Shown here: piece after piece, positions 35,892-47,563 of the stretch
How positions within the stretch are numbered: position 1 is the stretch's first letter
Layout: the number at the start of each line of letters is the position of its first letter
DNA from: Acanthosoma haemorrhoidale
Taxonomy: Eukaryota; Arthropoda; Insecta; Hemiptera; Acanthosomatidae
Length of the DNA stretch: 64,000 nt
Reading direction: 5' to 3'
Assembly (NCBI GenBank): GCA_930367205.1
Contig: OV884009.1
Span: 80,993,189 to 81,057,188 of the forward strand
Notes under the pieces: model-generated
The model's database searches: none
Told to the model about the DNA's origin: nothing
Seen by the model: the letters and a program-made list of their open reading frames with translations, nothing else
Made by a program: the position numbers and the translations under genes

Positions 35892-36582
35892 GTATAAATA
35901 AACAATATAAAATTAAACTAGCAATTAATACTCAATACTAATAATTATCGTCATATGAGTTATCATCGATCTCACGAATCATGTACTAAGTAATCTTCAT
36001 CGTGGCACGGATACACATTACTTGCTACCTTGTGTTGATGTTGAAGGCGGAACAATTAAACTCCGAACTTTTGCAGGTAATTTCTCGGTTCTCTTTCTAG
36101 GAACTTCTCTGAGTAAGTTGATTACAGGATCGGGCGTTATCAAAAACATATTCAGCAAATCTATTTTCATGGAAATTCCATTTTGAAAGAGAGCACACAC
36201 GCTCTGAAAAAGTAAATTAAAAAATATTGAGGATCATCTGAACAAATGAACATAAACCGAGAATCTCATAACAGGCCGTCAATCCACTGGAGTATAAGTC
36301 TCTCAACTCTTCTACGAATATATAGCTGTAATATAAAGTTTAATGTAATATCTATGTTTTCCAAGCTTAATGAAGTTGACTATATTGATGCCGTTGAAAC
36401 TTTTTCATCAACTGCGACTTTTAGGTTCATTCATCATCTCCTTGAGTTTTTACTAATTACCGTTGAAAACCTTCCTCTCAAATCTGAAAAAGCAAAAAAA
36501 AAAACACTTTAGTGATTTTGTTCCTTTTAAAACATTAGGTAAAGGCGGTTGTTCTTGACATTGGTTTTTGTCCTTGTACATA
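35892..36582. other. intergenic DNA
   Basis: Low-complexity, moderately AT-rich sequence between the solo LTR and a mariner MITE. The short open stretches on both strands show no domain or codon pattern that I recognise. Confidence 0.5.
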
Positions 36583-36692
36583 CACAGGTGGTCTGAAAAG
36601 TTTCCGACCTCAACATGAAGATGATAATAAAATTAATGAAAGCTAGTGAAATAAAAGCTTTGTTAGGTCGGAAACTTTTCAGACCACCCTCT
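36583..36692. mobile_element. mariner-type MITE with perfect inverted repeats
   Basis: Perfect 24-bp terminal inverted repeats GGTGGTCTGAAAAGTTTCCG.. at 36587-36610 and 36665-36688 enclose only 54 bp. TA dinucleotides flank both outer ends (36581-36582 and 36692-36693). Ends resembling GGTGGTCTGAAAAGTTTC are typical of insect mariner elements, so this is probably an internally deleted mariner mobilised in trans. Confidence 0.85.
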
Positions 36693-37879
36693 ATCTTACC
36701 ACGATGCTCTTCTATTATTCTCTTCTAAGTACAGTACCTGGACAGCTTCCTCGAACATAATTATTCTGAAGATATTCTATGTCAAGCCAAGGTTCTGTTG
36801 CTAATTGACAACTTACTCTAGCGATATTTTAAAGCAATCCAGTTTATTAGAACCATTCCAAGTGCCACATATCGTTTATATTGAGATCTTCCGGCTTGTT
36901 GATTGTGAAGCTTCGTAATATTTTATATTTTAATTCAGTTTAAGACTATAGATAAATTTCAAAAAAATAATTTTAAGTGTGTACAATTAAGGATTTCGTT
37001 ACTGCTCCGAAAAAGCTATTAATGACATTTTGTGATTATAGTCGACGAAAGTTCCAAAAAATGTGTGTTACATATTAGTTGCTTTGAGGGGTCCAGGAAA
37101 TAATACGAAAAGGCTGCGTGCTCACGCTGAGAGATCTTCTTTTTAACATAACCCCTAGTTAACTAGCATTTTAAAATTTTTTAACGTTTTGTTGTTTTTA
37201 GTGAATAAAACATCTTGTCTATAAAATTCTATTTTACCATTGAATTCCTTCCATTTTGATCACCACGTTAATTTATTAAGGTAAATTACTTTGGGTTTAG
37301 ATTCAATTTTTTGTTTCTAAACACATAGTTATTTATTTATTAAGAAGTATATGTTATGGCTAGTGGCAAGACATTGTTAAGCCTAATACCACAGGGCCTA
37401 ATGTAAACAAAGCCTGTGTAAAGATAGAGGATGAGAAGATAATGAAGCCAGTTAACAATCGAACCTGTGTGTAATATTACCATCCTTATTCTCTCTTTTT
37501 TGATCGTCTACAGCCGGGAGACGATAACTTATATACGAGCATGTACATTCATTAGAATAGGCTCCTCGTACGGAACCTTAGCTGCAATTTATGGAATATC
37601 TTAAGCAAACAAAATTTGGATTACACTAAAAAAATATACAATGTAAAGGGGCCAGGTATGGGTTGGGGCCACCCTTTGTGTTACAAAATGAAGGATCTAG
37701 AACTGACTTACAAACCAACTTAAACCTAGATGAGTTCTCAACGTCCCTCAAACCTTTGATCGAGTATGACACAAGGGCTTGCTCTGTAATCTCGAAGAAA
37801 ACCTTCCTTCACGGTATTACCACATCATCCTATCATAACTAACTGAAATATATTCAAGGATATCATACGCCTATTTCAC
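36693..37879. other. intergenic DNA
   Basis: AT-rich with a less AT-rich stretch at about 37370-37830 that may be further old repeat sequence leading into the LINE fragment. No feature could be defined. Confidence 0.5.
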
Positions 37880-38150
37880 ATCCACCTCATTTTTGCAATA
37901 GGTTGGTGTCCTCCAGGATGGTACTCAATCCCATCCTCTTCCTTCTGTACTCGTTTGATAAGACTATCTATACGTCAACCTCCCTCTATGGATTCGCTGA
38001 CGACACAATCATCATCTCTTCCAATCCTGATCCCATCCTCGCTTCCCAAGCATTCTAGGAGCACTTTGCCCTTTTAGAACCATGGCTCTTGAAATGGAAA
38101 TTCAAAGTGAATGCTGAAAAGTCAGAAACACTTTATTTTATGATACTTTT
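37880..38150 (+). mobile_element. LINE reverse-transcriptase fragment with FADD box
   Basis: Plus-strand frame reading RMVLNPILFLLYSFDKTIYT, then YGFADDTIIISSNPDPILAS, then a stop, then LLEPWLLKWKFKVNAEKSET. This spans RT blocks B to D: a degenerate 'Q-G-S-x-L-S-P-x-L-F', the catalytic F-A-D-D-T, and the following W-x-x-K-F-x-x-N-x-x-K-S motif. It is a short truncated non-LTR retrotransposon fragment upstream of TAX1BP3. Confidence 0.75.
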
Positions 38151-38601
38151 GAACTAAGTATTTAAAATATTTTTCAAATAGAGCGTTAATAGTATAGTTT
38201 TAATAAATACTATGCAAGTGAATTTTTTTGAAAATTAACTATTGAGTTATAAGTTAGTAAAAATTATATTTGGACAGGAAGAAATGCAAATACGTTTATT
38301 CTGAATTTAAGATAGCTATATTTATTGAGCCGATTAACGGAAGATTTTATAACTACGTTGTACCTTATATATTACTACAAACATGTTATGGCCCACTAGC
38401 ATATCTCTATGCTTATCTGTTGTTTCAAATCGATTGGCTCCAGTTTAAGGTGTGTTTGTTGTGAGGGGTAACCGAGCTTTTCCTGAGCTAGTGAAGTGAC
38501 AAGTACATCCAGTTGTATTTTTTTGTGGGAACAACAATAATATCAAGTTTTTGACGTATTTGTATGCCAAATATAATAAATCCTTCAAGATGTGTGCAAA
38601 G

Positions 38602-38646
38602 ATGGCCTTTCAGCACCAGGCAGGCACTGCCATGGAGTGCCTTAGT
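38602..38646 (+). CDS. TAX1BP3: TAX1BP3/TIP-1 PDZ protein, exon 1
   Basis: Start exon of 15 codons: ATG in good context (CAAAGATGG), reading MAFQHQAGTAMECLS, then a GTAGGG donor in phase 0. The N-terminal FQHQAGTA segment resembles insect TAX1BP3 homologues. The 80-bp intron that follows is much shorter than the others in the window. An in-frame stop occurs directly after the donor, so splicing is required. The product is a small cytosolic protein made almost entirely of one PDZ domain; in vertebrates it binds C-termini of partners such as beta-catenin and rhotekin. Confidence 0.88.
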
Positions 38647-38726
38647 GTAGGGAACTGTTTGCATTGACAACATTTGTTATTGTACTTGAACTTATTTAGT
38701 TAATGAAAATAATCATCAAATTTTAG

Positions 38727-38855
38727 ATACCAATTACGTTGCATAAAGAGCCTGGAGTGGATCATGAAGGAAGGGAAGTTTTGAAATGTGGTTTCAAAAT
38801 TGGAGGTGGTATTGACCAAGACTACAAAAAAAGCCCCCAGGGTTATACGGATAAT
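38727..38855 (+). CDS. TAX1BP3: TAX1BP3/TIP-1 PDZ protein, exon 2
   Basis: 43 codons in phase 0 between a TTTTAG acceptor and a GTAAGT donor. It encodes IPITLHKEPGVDHEGREVLK followed by CGFKIGGGIDQDYKKSPQGY. The F-x-I-G-G-G-I-D-Q-D block is the TIP-1 version of the PDZ carboxylate-binding loop and is characteristic of this protein. Together with exons 1, 3 and 4 it gives 120 residues, close to the 124 residues of the human protein. Confidence 0.95.
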
Positions 38856-40127
38856 GTAAGTTACATGCCAACTCAATTATTATAAATATATTCAGAGTTT
38901 ATAGAATTTACCTTAAAGTTACTATGTATCATTTGTGTTTTAATTGTGATACTAGTTCCATTGTATGTCAAATCTAATTTTAGCAGGACCACTAAGTTTT
39001 CCAACTCTTTAAAAAGATTTAATTGAAAGGGAAATGTAGGAACATAAGTAGCGTAATTTTAAGTTGTGAGTCACTTCAAACTGACGGTATGGTTATTTCA
39101 TTGTGATAATGTTCATTTAGTTATATTGTGTAATATGATGTGGCAACTGTTTGTGGAATTATGAAGTTGGATGGATGTTATAAGTTAAAATTTGAGTATT
39201 TAATGTGTTGCCACTTCTAGGCAATTACAGAGGCTTTGTATTGTTGCCATTTGACAATTTTTAAATGTGACTGTTACCATCTTTGTCCCCTGTTTTGCCA
39301 TTCTTGCAAATTGTGGCTAATATCATTTATTTTTAGCAAATCCATTCTCTATACCAGGGGAAATTTTAGATCCTAAGAGTGGGAGTAGAGGTATTGCAAT
39401 GTATCAATGTTAGCTTTTAAGCATAATGGGATGTCGTAAATAAGTCAAAACTTCATACATCATGTGTATTCCAAGATCATAACCTATGATTATTGAAGCT
39501 TTCTATGTTATAACACTAGAGATAGCAATGCAAAGTGTCGTAGTATGAATTTTTATTTAACTCTTCAGCATGAACCCTGATGCACACATTATTCTTTGTA
39601 TGGACTGTTCTTTGGCAGATTCAACTCCTCTTTTTTTCTCCCTTTTCCATTAACATCTATTGCTTCAAACTACACATTTTATTAAGTTAAAGTTTTACCA
39701 TATTAAGAATTATGTTTCTTTTTATTCATATAATTCGTGTGTACTCTTCATTGTGAACCCTTAATATTGAAATCTAATCATGTTGTATGTTGATGGAAAG
39801 ATGTTATTATTCTGGTGTTCAATAAGGATCAATTCTATTTCAATCTTCCAATGATAGTATTCATCTTAAGATACTAGCTCTTTTATTATATAAATCTGGC
39901 ACTTTCATGCTATTCTGTAAATGAGCTAAGCCCTGCTTGTAGGACCTAAGCACTTGTTTCTTCTGCTGCTACTGTTCTGAAAAGAAAGGGATGAGGGGGT
40001 CAGAACAGTTTGCATCTAAAAATTAATAGACTTAAGTCAATAAAAAAAGATTATTTATTGAAAAACTTATTTTTTTACTATTTTAAACATTTATTTCAAT
40101 AATGTGAGGACTTCATTTATCTTTTAG
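38856..40127. other. TAX1BP3 intron 2
   Basis: AT-rich intron of about 1.3 kb with proper GT/AG ends and no visible repeat or gene. Confidence 0.8.
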
Positions 40128-40205
40128 GGTATTTATGTGACAGAGGTACATGAAGGGAGTCCTGCTTTGAAAACAGGTTTAAGGATGCATGACAAAATAT
40201 TACAG
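40128..40205 (+). CDS. TAX1BP3: TAX1BP3/TIP-1 PDZ protein, exon 3
   Basis: 26 codons in phase 0 reading GIYVTEVHEGSPALKTGLRM and HDKILQ. These are the central PDZ strands: I-Y-V-T-x-V, then the G-S-P-A-x-x-x-G-L turn, then D-K-I-L-Q. The acceptor is CTTTTAG and the donor CAGGTATTT. Confidence 0.95.
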
Positions 40206-40489
40206 GTATTTATTTGGTAAAATATTTTTAAAAAAAGTCGACAGAAAGATTCATTATTTTCATTTTGTTTATATATTCATGTACAATAAATATTTATTTG
40301 TACATGTTTCAATTAATCCCATTTCCATTTATCCATCGGTCCATCATTGGTTATTTTTCTAAAAACATTCTGCTAGTAGGAATAATTAAAACTTAAACCA
40401 ACTGAACTGAACTACACAAAAGCGAATATATTATATTGAAATATAGGTGTACTTAGATTTTTAACAACATATTTTGCATATATGCCGAC

Positions 40490-41050
40490 AAACTGGATAA
40501 GGAAATTCAATCTTGTTCTTTCCATCTGTATAGTTGATGATACACAATTAGACCTCTCCATTCCATTGCTAAGTAATTTATCCTTTTAATCCTCAGATCT
40601 ATAAGCTGCTTCTCTTCAAATTCAAGACTTGGACTAAATCAGTTCCTGGACCTAAGATAGCAAGCTAAATTTAGACCCATTCAAAAGGAAAAGTTCGAAT
40701 CCATGATCATAGGCTCTGCACCCAAAATCCACTCTATGGCTAATTTTTTTTTTATATTGACTCTTAAACTATCCAATACTTCTCATCCATTTATTAACCT
40801 CAACCATTCCCTAATGTGAAATATACCTGTATTCTAATTATAGGAGGATCAGTATCCACTATAAAACAATTCAACTGTTGGCGGTTTGTTTTTCCTTTGA
40901 CTTAATTCATTTCAATCATGGCTGCATTATGTAGTTCTCTCTCGCCATCTTGACAAAAGACTGAAACGCCTTATGAACTGTTCCCTCAGATTTTATCCTT
41001 GATAATTTACTGTATTTTAATGGTTCTTTCAAAACTCCTAATTTTTAATT
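40490..41050 (+). mobile_element. decayed CR1/L2-like LINE RT remnant
   Basis: Plus-strand frames contain DDTQLDLSIPLLSNL at about 40538, resembling the [FY]ADDTQL.LS box of CR1/L2-type RT. They are followed by pieces matching the post-catalytic region (SLQIQDLD..ISSW, DPFKRKS, then IGSAPK-like wording and HLDKRLKRLMNCSLRFYP). Stops and frame changes are numerous. The copy is old and short. Confidence 0.5.
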
Positions 41051-42730
41051 GCTCAAACATTTTACTTGTGTCTTTCGATGAGATAAAAGATAATATTATA
41101 ATAATATAGTAGGAATTGGTTAATAAAAAATTATTTACTTTCCCCCTGTCGTACTTTTTGAGTAAAGGAACAAATTCTAAGTGGTTTTCCCAAGTTTATC
41201 AGTGAACCAAATCTTTACAGACACTGTATATAAAAATGGTGATCAGAAGCATGATTATCTATTTATATAGAAAATATCTTGTTTTTTTCTGATAAGCTAA
41301 TTCACAGCTGCTTGCCTCTCAACATTATTCTATTCGTTATTATTTATTTCTTTAGCATCTACCAACAACCCAAGCCCTATAAGTAGGGTGATAAAACATT
41401 TGTTAAAACAAATGTTACACACATTTGATACCTTGACTATTCGTTTTGATTTGATCGAATTTCCAGAAAGTGCAGCTATTTACCTTTTTTTCTCATTCTA
41501 TATACTCTTCAAGTTTCTCTTAGTCAGGATTTACCCATATTAAAACTTCAAAAAGTCTTGACTTAAGTTCTGTGGCTCTTCATGGAACTTGAAGCCTCAA
41601 TTGCAGCTCTCCACAGGCTTGTTCCAACACAAGCCCAAACTGGTGGGAGCATTTGCAGTACAGTTGTGCCGTTCCAACTCACCCACAACCAAAACTCAAA
41701 CTGTCAGAAATCTGTTCCAATATGCTACAAACCTTGTTTGAAAACGGCACAATTTTTTCATTAATTACAAACTATTAATCATAAAATAAATAGAAGTTAA
41801 CTTTTATTTTGTCTATTAATAATTGAGTATTCACTTTTAAATTATTAATTGCTAAAAATCTTTATTAGTTCAGGTTAATTTTAATGTTTTTACTTTAAAA
41901 ATTAATTTTTCCTTAATTACAAATTGTTAATTAAAAAGGGGCCAGAATACTTTTGTACCAAGAAAATAATAAATCAACTGCATTTTACATTGTACAACTT
42001 ACATATTTGATATCTTTTACGTTTTAGATTAAAAATTAAATCCAAATGCTTCTCTAATGAAAACCAAAAAGAATTAGTGTTTTTTCAGCATGACAGGCCA
42101 GGTCATAAACAAGTAAGTTGTTTTGCAAAGTAACCTTCTGAAAGAGTTAACAGCCGGAAATAGAAAAAGCGTTCCAACATTTTCTAAATCCATGATCAGG
42201 TAACGTTTGTGCATGCTCAGTAAATCACAAACCTGTTTGAAACTAGTCCGTGATTCTGTGCTCGAACAAAACTTAAGTCTGCCCTGAGCCAGATGGTGTA
42301 GCTCCATCTAGTTATTCCCATTAGATCCAGACTCTCATCCCTCAGTGGTTCCATCCATATCCATTGTCGTGTGAAGCTTTTGGTCATGTTTTGGTGACCA
42401 TTTTAGTTACAATAATACCATTAGTTAATACCTTGGAAATTGTATATATTTTGAGCTTTCTTGTGAGGCCCCACAATGTAGGACAGTCAGTGTTAAGAGG
42501 TTAGATGTTCTGACATTGCTTTTCAACATAATTGACAACGGTCAAGTAAGGGAATCAGCAACTCCAATGCAGTAAACATTCTTGTCGGGAAGAGGTGATA
42601 ACCGTATTTTATTGAAAAACCTCCAATCCCTTTGCGAAATGAAATTATCAGCCTGTGATCTTTGTTAAAAAAAACTCAGAAATATTTCAGGATAAGAGAA
42701 TCTCCATAATAATGATGAAAATAAATTTTA

Positions 42731-42830
42731 CTGTTTGGAAGAGAAAGGGCTGACAAAAAATACAGTCAAGGTAAACATTACAAATATATTGATAAATAAT
42801 GATCATATAAAATTAATGTTTGATATAATT
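42731..42830 (+). repeat. local duplication, empty-site copy
   Basis: Matches 43319-43370 plus 43617-43672, the two halves that flank the hAT MITE. It includes GTCAAGGT at 42765-42772 directly followed by AAACATTACAAATAT, with no insert. It therefore shows the pre-insertion arrangement of the duplicated sequence. Confidence 0.75.
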
Positions 42831-43362
42831 TACATTTTAACATGAAAGATTATGGATAATTCTTTAAAATACACTAATCTTATTTGGTTATTCTTTAGTT
42901 GGGGTTCAAAATGAAGTGAATTTACTTGTCAGGATAATATTGAGATATTTTACTTGATAATGAAAACCCCAAATTAAAGACCTTATATTCCCCACTTCCA
43001 TCTAAGTTCTTATCATGGTCTGTTCCTATTGGTCCCTGCTCTTATCTCCGCTATCTCTTATCTTCCCATGTGCAGAATCTAATCCTTAATAGCCAATGTA
43101 ATCTAATTTATATATCTATCTTTAATATTTGCTAAATGCGGCAATATACAAATATGTATATAAAATATACCTACAAGGAAATTTGTAGGCCGGGTTAATT
43201 AACTGATGGATTGCCTAGATCTTAATGAAGAAAATGCTGTATCCAAAATGATTTTTTTGAGTGCAATGTTCAGGAGACTTCAACTTATATACTCTGTAAC
43301 TTTAACTTAATATATTTTACTGTTTGTAAAGATAAAATGGGAAGTGCTGAAAAAAAGAAACA

Positions 43363-43624
43363 GTTAAGGTCAGAGGCGTAACTACAGGGTGGCAGGGCTG
43401 GCAAAATGCCACGGGCCCCCGACCCAAGTGGCCGCGAGCTCAGAAATATTGTTTTAATATTGTACCTATTTATAAAAATATATATACCATATATTCAATT
43501 GAAAATTGTTATTGGTTGTGGGTAACTAAACTACTCGTAAGTATAATAAAGCTTAATGATAGGGCCCCCATTAAAGTAATTTGCCACGGGCCCCAGATGA
43601 TATAGTTACGCCACTGGTTAAGGT
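43363..43624. mobile_element. hAT-type MITE with 8-bp TSD
   Basis: The element spans 43371-43616 (246 bp). Its ends are inverted repeats CAGAGGCGTAACTA (left) and, reversed, CAGTGGCGTAACTA (right). It is flanked on both sides by GTTAAGGT (43363-43370 and 43617-43624), an 8-bp target-site duplication diagnostic for the hAT superfamily. GCCACGGGCCCC-like blocks lie near both ends in inverted orientation. No transposase is present. A related empty site exists at 42765. Confidence 0.93.
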
Positions 43625-44330
43625 AAACATTACAAATATGTTGATAAATAATGATCGTATAAACTTGAAAATGTATCCTGTAAAAGTATGTTTCAAATTT
43701 TGAAATCAGAAATACATTCATACCTATAACCAAATTTGAAGAAGAATCAAATTTGACAAATACACATTGATTCAACCGGGAAATTGAGTGTAGTCGATTA
43801 ACCTCCTTTGATACGTTGAGAAAAAAAAATATTCACTTATCTCCAACAAATGTTTTATTTCTCATCACCATCAAAGCCTTGTAATGTCTTAATCTGCTGT
43901 TGATACTGGAGCTAGGAGAGAAAAGTGTTGAGTCAAAAAGATGCTTCAATGATCATGAGAGGGAGGGAGCGAGAGATAGAAAGATGAACGTGTGAGCGAT
44001 CAATGTCCTAAGAGACCAAATGCAATCCCATGGAAAGTTGACTGATTTATTGTACGTTTACCAGTGGAGTCCAAATTGTAATCATCTTAGCATAAACAAC
44101 GTTCAGAAAAGATCATCCCTTAACGTTTAATAATAAGCCTAACAATTGTTTACCTTTGACATATTTTGGACTATTAAACTAAAATTAAAACATATTTATT
44201 ATCAATTTTCTCTTTCATAACTTTAACAAATTATTATCCCTTCAAAGAAAAGAAAGATTTTAGACTTTTGAATTGAATAAAAAAAAATTAATTGAACCAC
44301 CAGTAAATCAAAAGTATAAATAGCATATCT

Positions 44331-45266
44331 CAGTGCAATCTCGCTAATCCAAACTAATTGTTGCTAGAAGGTGTTCGGTGTAGTGAAAAATGCGGATTAT
44401 AGAGGTTGGGGAAAAGTAAACAATAGAAGTTCTTTTTGTTATTGTATGTAAGACACAGTGTATGTATAAATGTATATTAAAATATTTTTAAAAAGTGCAA
44501 ATATTGAAAATTCCATAATGCATACATATATTATAGATATGTAATTTGTCCATATCGATTTTATTTAGGGAAAACCCTTTTAATTTTTGTATGAAAACTT
44601 TTAATAGATGTTTGTTTTGATTTAATTGACATTTTTTTTAATGCTTCTCAGAACTGCTGGAAAAGAAGAATCTCCTGCCCTTCTACATCGTTCTCCATAG
44701 CCTATTGCACTGGCTTAAATTTCCCATAACTTCTTCATGTCTTACTGTAGTGGCAGACGATGGTTGCTTGTTTTGTTCTTCTTCATTTGATTTTTCAAAA
44801 CACCTTGTATGATTTCCTCATTTGTTTTAAAAGTGAACTCGTTTTCTTCATTTCCTTCAATCTACTTGGTCACATCTTCTTTACTCACAGTAACAGCAGG
44901 ATTTATTTCTTTGATCAAGTCAGAAATCATTTTCCGATTGGATTTATTGACAGAAACTTTTTCAGAAACACATCCCTTGCCCAATAAGTTATTTCGAGTG
45001 CTTATGAGTTTCAGGTTGATTTATTCAAAAGCTGTGGCAAGGAAAAACATCACTTCCTTTAGATTCAAAGATTTTAAAGCCTAATTTAATTTTAATGTCT
45101 CCATCTTGTGACACTGCATGTGAAAGCAGGTCTTTCTTGTGATGTGGTACTGTAAATTAAAGTGTGATCCAAAGTTGCTATATAAATTCACTTTCATTCT
45201 CTCTAACAAAATCTTAATAAAACCCCTAATAAAATAGATACAGTTCGGATTGGCGAGCTTGTACTG
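44331..45266 (-). mobile_element. Tigger/pogo-like element, decayed
   Basis: Terminal inverted repeats: the left end reads CAGTGCAATCTCGCTAATCC.AACT and the right end, reversed, CAGTACAAGCTCGCCAATCC.AACT. This is the CAGT..CTCG.TAATCC pattern of Tigger/pogo transposons. Minus-strand remnants inside (about 44990-44800) read KSNRKMISDLIKEINPAVTV and ENEFTFKTNEEIIQGVL, resembling the acidic C-terminal region of Tigger-type transposases. A TA follows the right end; the left TA is not preserved. The element is internally deleted (936 bp). Confidence 0.72.
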
Positions 45267-45269
45267 TAC

Positions 45270-46560
45270 TATCTGGCCACAAAAATGTTTCTCTCTTGAG
45301 GTGCTGTTCAGACCAGATCCATTTGTGCTCCCTGTGCTAGTATCTGGGCCTTTTCGAATGACAAGGTCTTGTCACCTTTTTTATAACAACTAGGTTTGTT
45401 GTTAAAAAGACCTTTAATAATGCCAGTCATATGCACTTGTACAAGCTCAGTATTCTGCCCCTTGTTTGGATACTAACTGAGGCATACCTGATAATTCCTT
45501 AAAATCACTGCTTAGTTGAGGATCCTATCCTTGCAAATTTGTTTCTTGCGCTTATAACTAGGTTCAATCTCATTCACGGGATCTGAACTTGGAGTCCACA
45601 CTTATCCTTCTACCAAGGTTGTATATGACTTTCCTATAATGTCAACCTCTTAATAGTCACTGTCTAGGCATTGATATATGCCACTTTAGGGAACCCTTGG
45701 TTTTCTAGTCACAAGAACCTTAATTGGGAACATCTCAACATCACTGAGCCTTTGACTTCTAAGGGGAACAGAAATACATCAGAATGATAACACCTTCGGT
45801 CACTCAGGTAGCTAGCTTCGGAGCAATAGATATAGGTTGCTTGGAGTGTCAAGCTCTTGCAGCTTTCTCGTGACTAAGTGCCATCTTTTCAAATGCAGAT
45901 ATCAAAGATCAGGAAGCATTCTGCTACAACTGAATCGTAGTTGAGAACTCTAGCTTTTGGACTATCAGAGCATGTAAGTGCCAATTCAACCATCTTCTTT
46001 AAAGGGAGTAGCTGTGATGGAGGTATTTTTAACTCATATTACTACTCAGTAATATATAAGTTATCTAATACTACTCAGTATTAGTAATAATTGTTTTATT
46101 CACTGCTGCAGCCACAAAGAGGTGGGTGAAGGGTGGGTAGGCTTGAAATCTTGTATATTACCTCCCACCCTGTCTTCTGCTGAGTCATCCTCAATCACAT
46201 TGATGAGAGACTGATTTATCTCCAATGCCTCCTCCAGAGAGCTGTCTGTTGATCTCAAATATCATTTTCTGATTCAGTCCCAGCAGTATTTGCCATGAAA
46301 ACTATTCCCATTGCAACTATACGGGATACCTCAGGGTTTTCTCTAACTAACATGGGATGAATTTATCCTGTGTTCCTCTCTTGTGACCTCTTATTTTCTT
46401 CTTAGGATTATATTGGGCACAAAGAGTTCCTTATACCTCCTCATGCCTACATCTCTGATATTCACACCTTTAGAGGTTCTGAATGGGTCAGCATTCACTA
46501 TGGGGTACTGTATTTCCTTGTCTTTCTGTGCCAGAGGTCTCTGAGGTTTCCCTTATTGCA
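45270..46560 (-). pseudogene. long decayed reading region, unknown
   Basis: Minus-strand frames contain many protein-like pieces in consistent order, broken by stops and shifts: SSLEEALEINQSLINVIEDD (about 46240), SQLLPLKKMVELALTCSDSP then KARVLNYDSVVAEC (about 46010-45920), LSDVEMFPIKVLVTRKPRVP (about 45750) and GDKTLSFEKAQILAQGAQMD (about 45380). The block is less AT-rich than its surroundings. It could be a processed pseudogene or a dead transposon ORF into which, or beside which, the Tigger element landed. I do not recognise the family. Confidence 0.35.
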
Positions 46561-47378
46561 GGGGTCAAGACCCTACCTTTCCTCAAAGATTTCTGCCACC
46601 TAAAGACCTATATGTACACCCTCTGTAGCTTTAATGATTGACTATTTTTCATCAGTTTCTTGAGCAATTGGAAAATATATCTATGTTTATCAACCTTACT
46701 AATCCCAGAAAAATCCATTGTTCCTTTACAATGAGGACTGTGTCAAGTGGATAGCATTTATGAATTGTTATTGAAATCATTTCTGCAGCCATAACAAAGT
46801 CCTTAATTATGTGATGCATGACACTTGACTAGAATTATTTATAAGTGTAGTCAAGAATTTCATTACTATATTGATTACGCAATGGCACCAATAATTGATT
46901 TTCTCTTTGATACCATCTTTTTTTTTAAATAGAACTGATATAGTCTTAATTAATCTATATGTATATTTATTCATCCTTCAGGATGTTGTTGTGGTATGAA
47001 ATACCATAAGGTATTAGGCCTCCTAAAAAATATTCTACTTTTGAAATGAATTCTGGATTTGTATAAGAGACGCAGTCCGTACTGATTTGCTTGTCAAACT
47101 GGGGGCTTAAGGTTGAGAATTTAAAAATGCATTTTTCTGGTTTAGATACCTTTTTTAGATAGGTTTTTATCTGTATGTGTGTCGATTCTGAATAAGTAGA
47201 CTATTAACAGGTTATATTCAAGAATGTTTGATTACATACATTTAGGTTTGTTGACAATTTTGTAGAATTCATAATTATCTGTTCATTAAACTTTATTATA
47301 TGTAGTAGATTATTTGTTTTAATATGTTGTTCTATGAATAGTTAACTGACAAAAGTTTCTTTTTTTTTTCTTCAACAG

Positions 47379-47489
47379 TGTAATGGTTATGATTTCACCA
47401 TGGTTACACATAAGAAAGCTGTTGATTATATTAAGAAACACCCTATTCTGAACCTTCTCGTAGCCAGGAAAGGAGTTACTTCATCTTAA
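47379..47489 (+). CDS. TAX1BP3: TAX1BP3/TIP-1 PDZ protein, exon 4
   Basis: Terminal exon after TTCAACAG, phase 0, 36 codons plus TAA. It reads CNGYDFTMVTHKKAVDYIKK then HPILNLLVARKGVTSS. N-G-x-D-[MF]-T-M-V-T-H is the highly conserved TIP-1 segment, where the histidine begins the PDZ alpha-B helix that reads the ligand's C-terminal S/T. The final strand L-N-L-L-V-A-R-K closes the PDZ fold. No other domain follows, as in the vertebrate protein. Confidence 0.96.
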   Translation, partial: CNGYDFTMVTHKKAVDYIKKHPILNLLVARKGVTSS

Positions 47490-47557
47490 TATTTATGTAC
47501 CTGTTACTATAACTAATTTATAAAAATTATTTTTATGCTTTGAGTTATTATGCAATC

Positions 47558-47563
47558 AATAAA
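47558..47563 (+). terminator. poly(A) signal of TAX1BP3
   Basis: AATAAA lies 69 bp beyond the stop codon, a plausible cleavage and polyadenylation signal for a short 3' UTR. Further AATAAA copies downstream are expected by chance in this AT-rich DNA. Confidence 0.6.

Larger units (their letters stand above)
40206..47378. other. TAX1BP3 intron 3
   Basis: 7.2-kb intron, the largest of the gene. It holds a CR1/L2-like RT remnant, a local duplication carrying a hAT MITE, a Tigger-like element and a long decayed reading region, all listed separately. The remaining stretches (for example 41050-42060, 42830-43310 and 46560-47370) are AT-rich with nothing recognisable. Confidence 0.75.
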
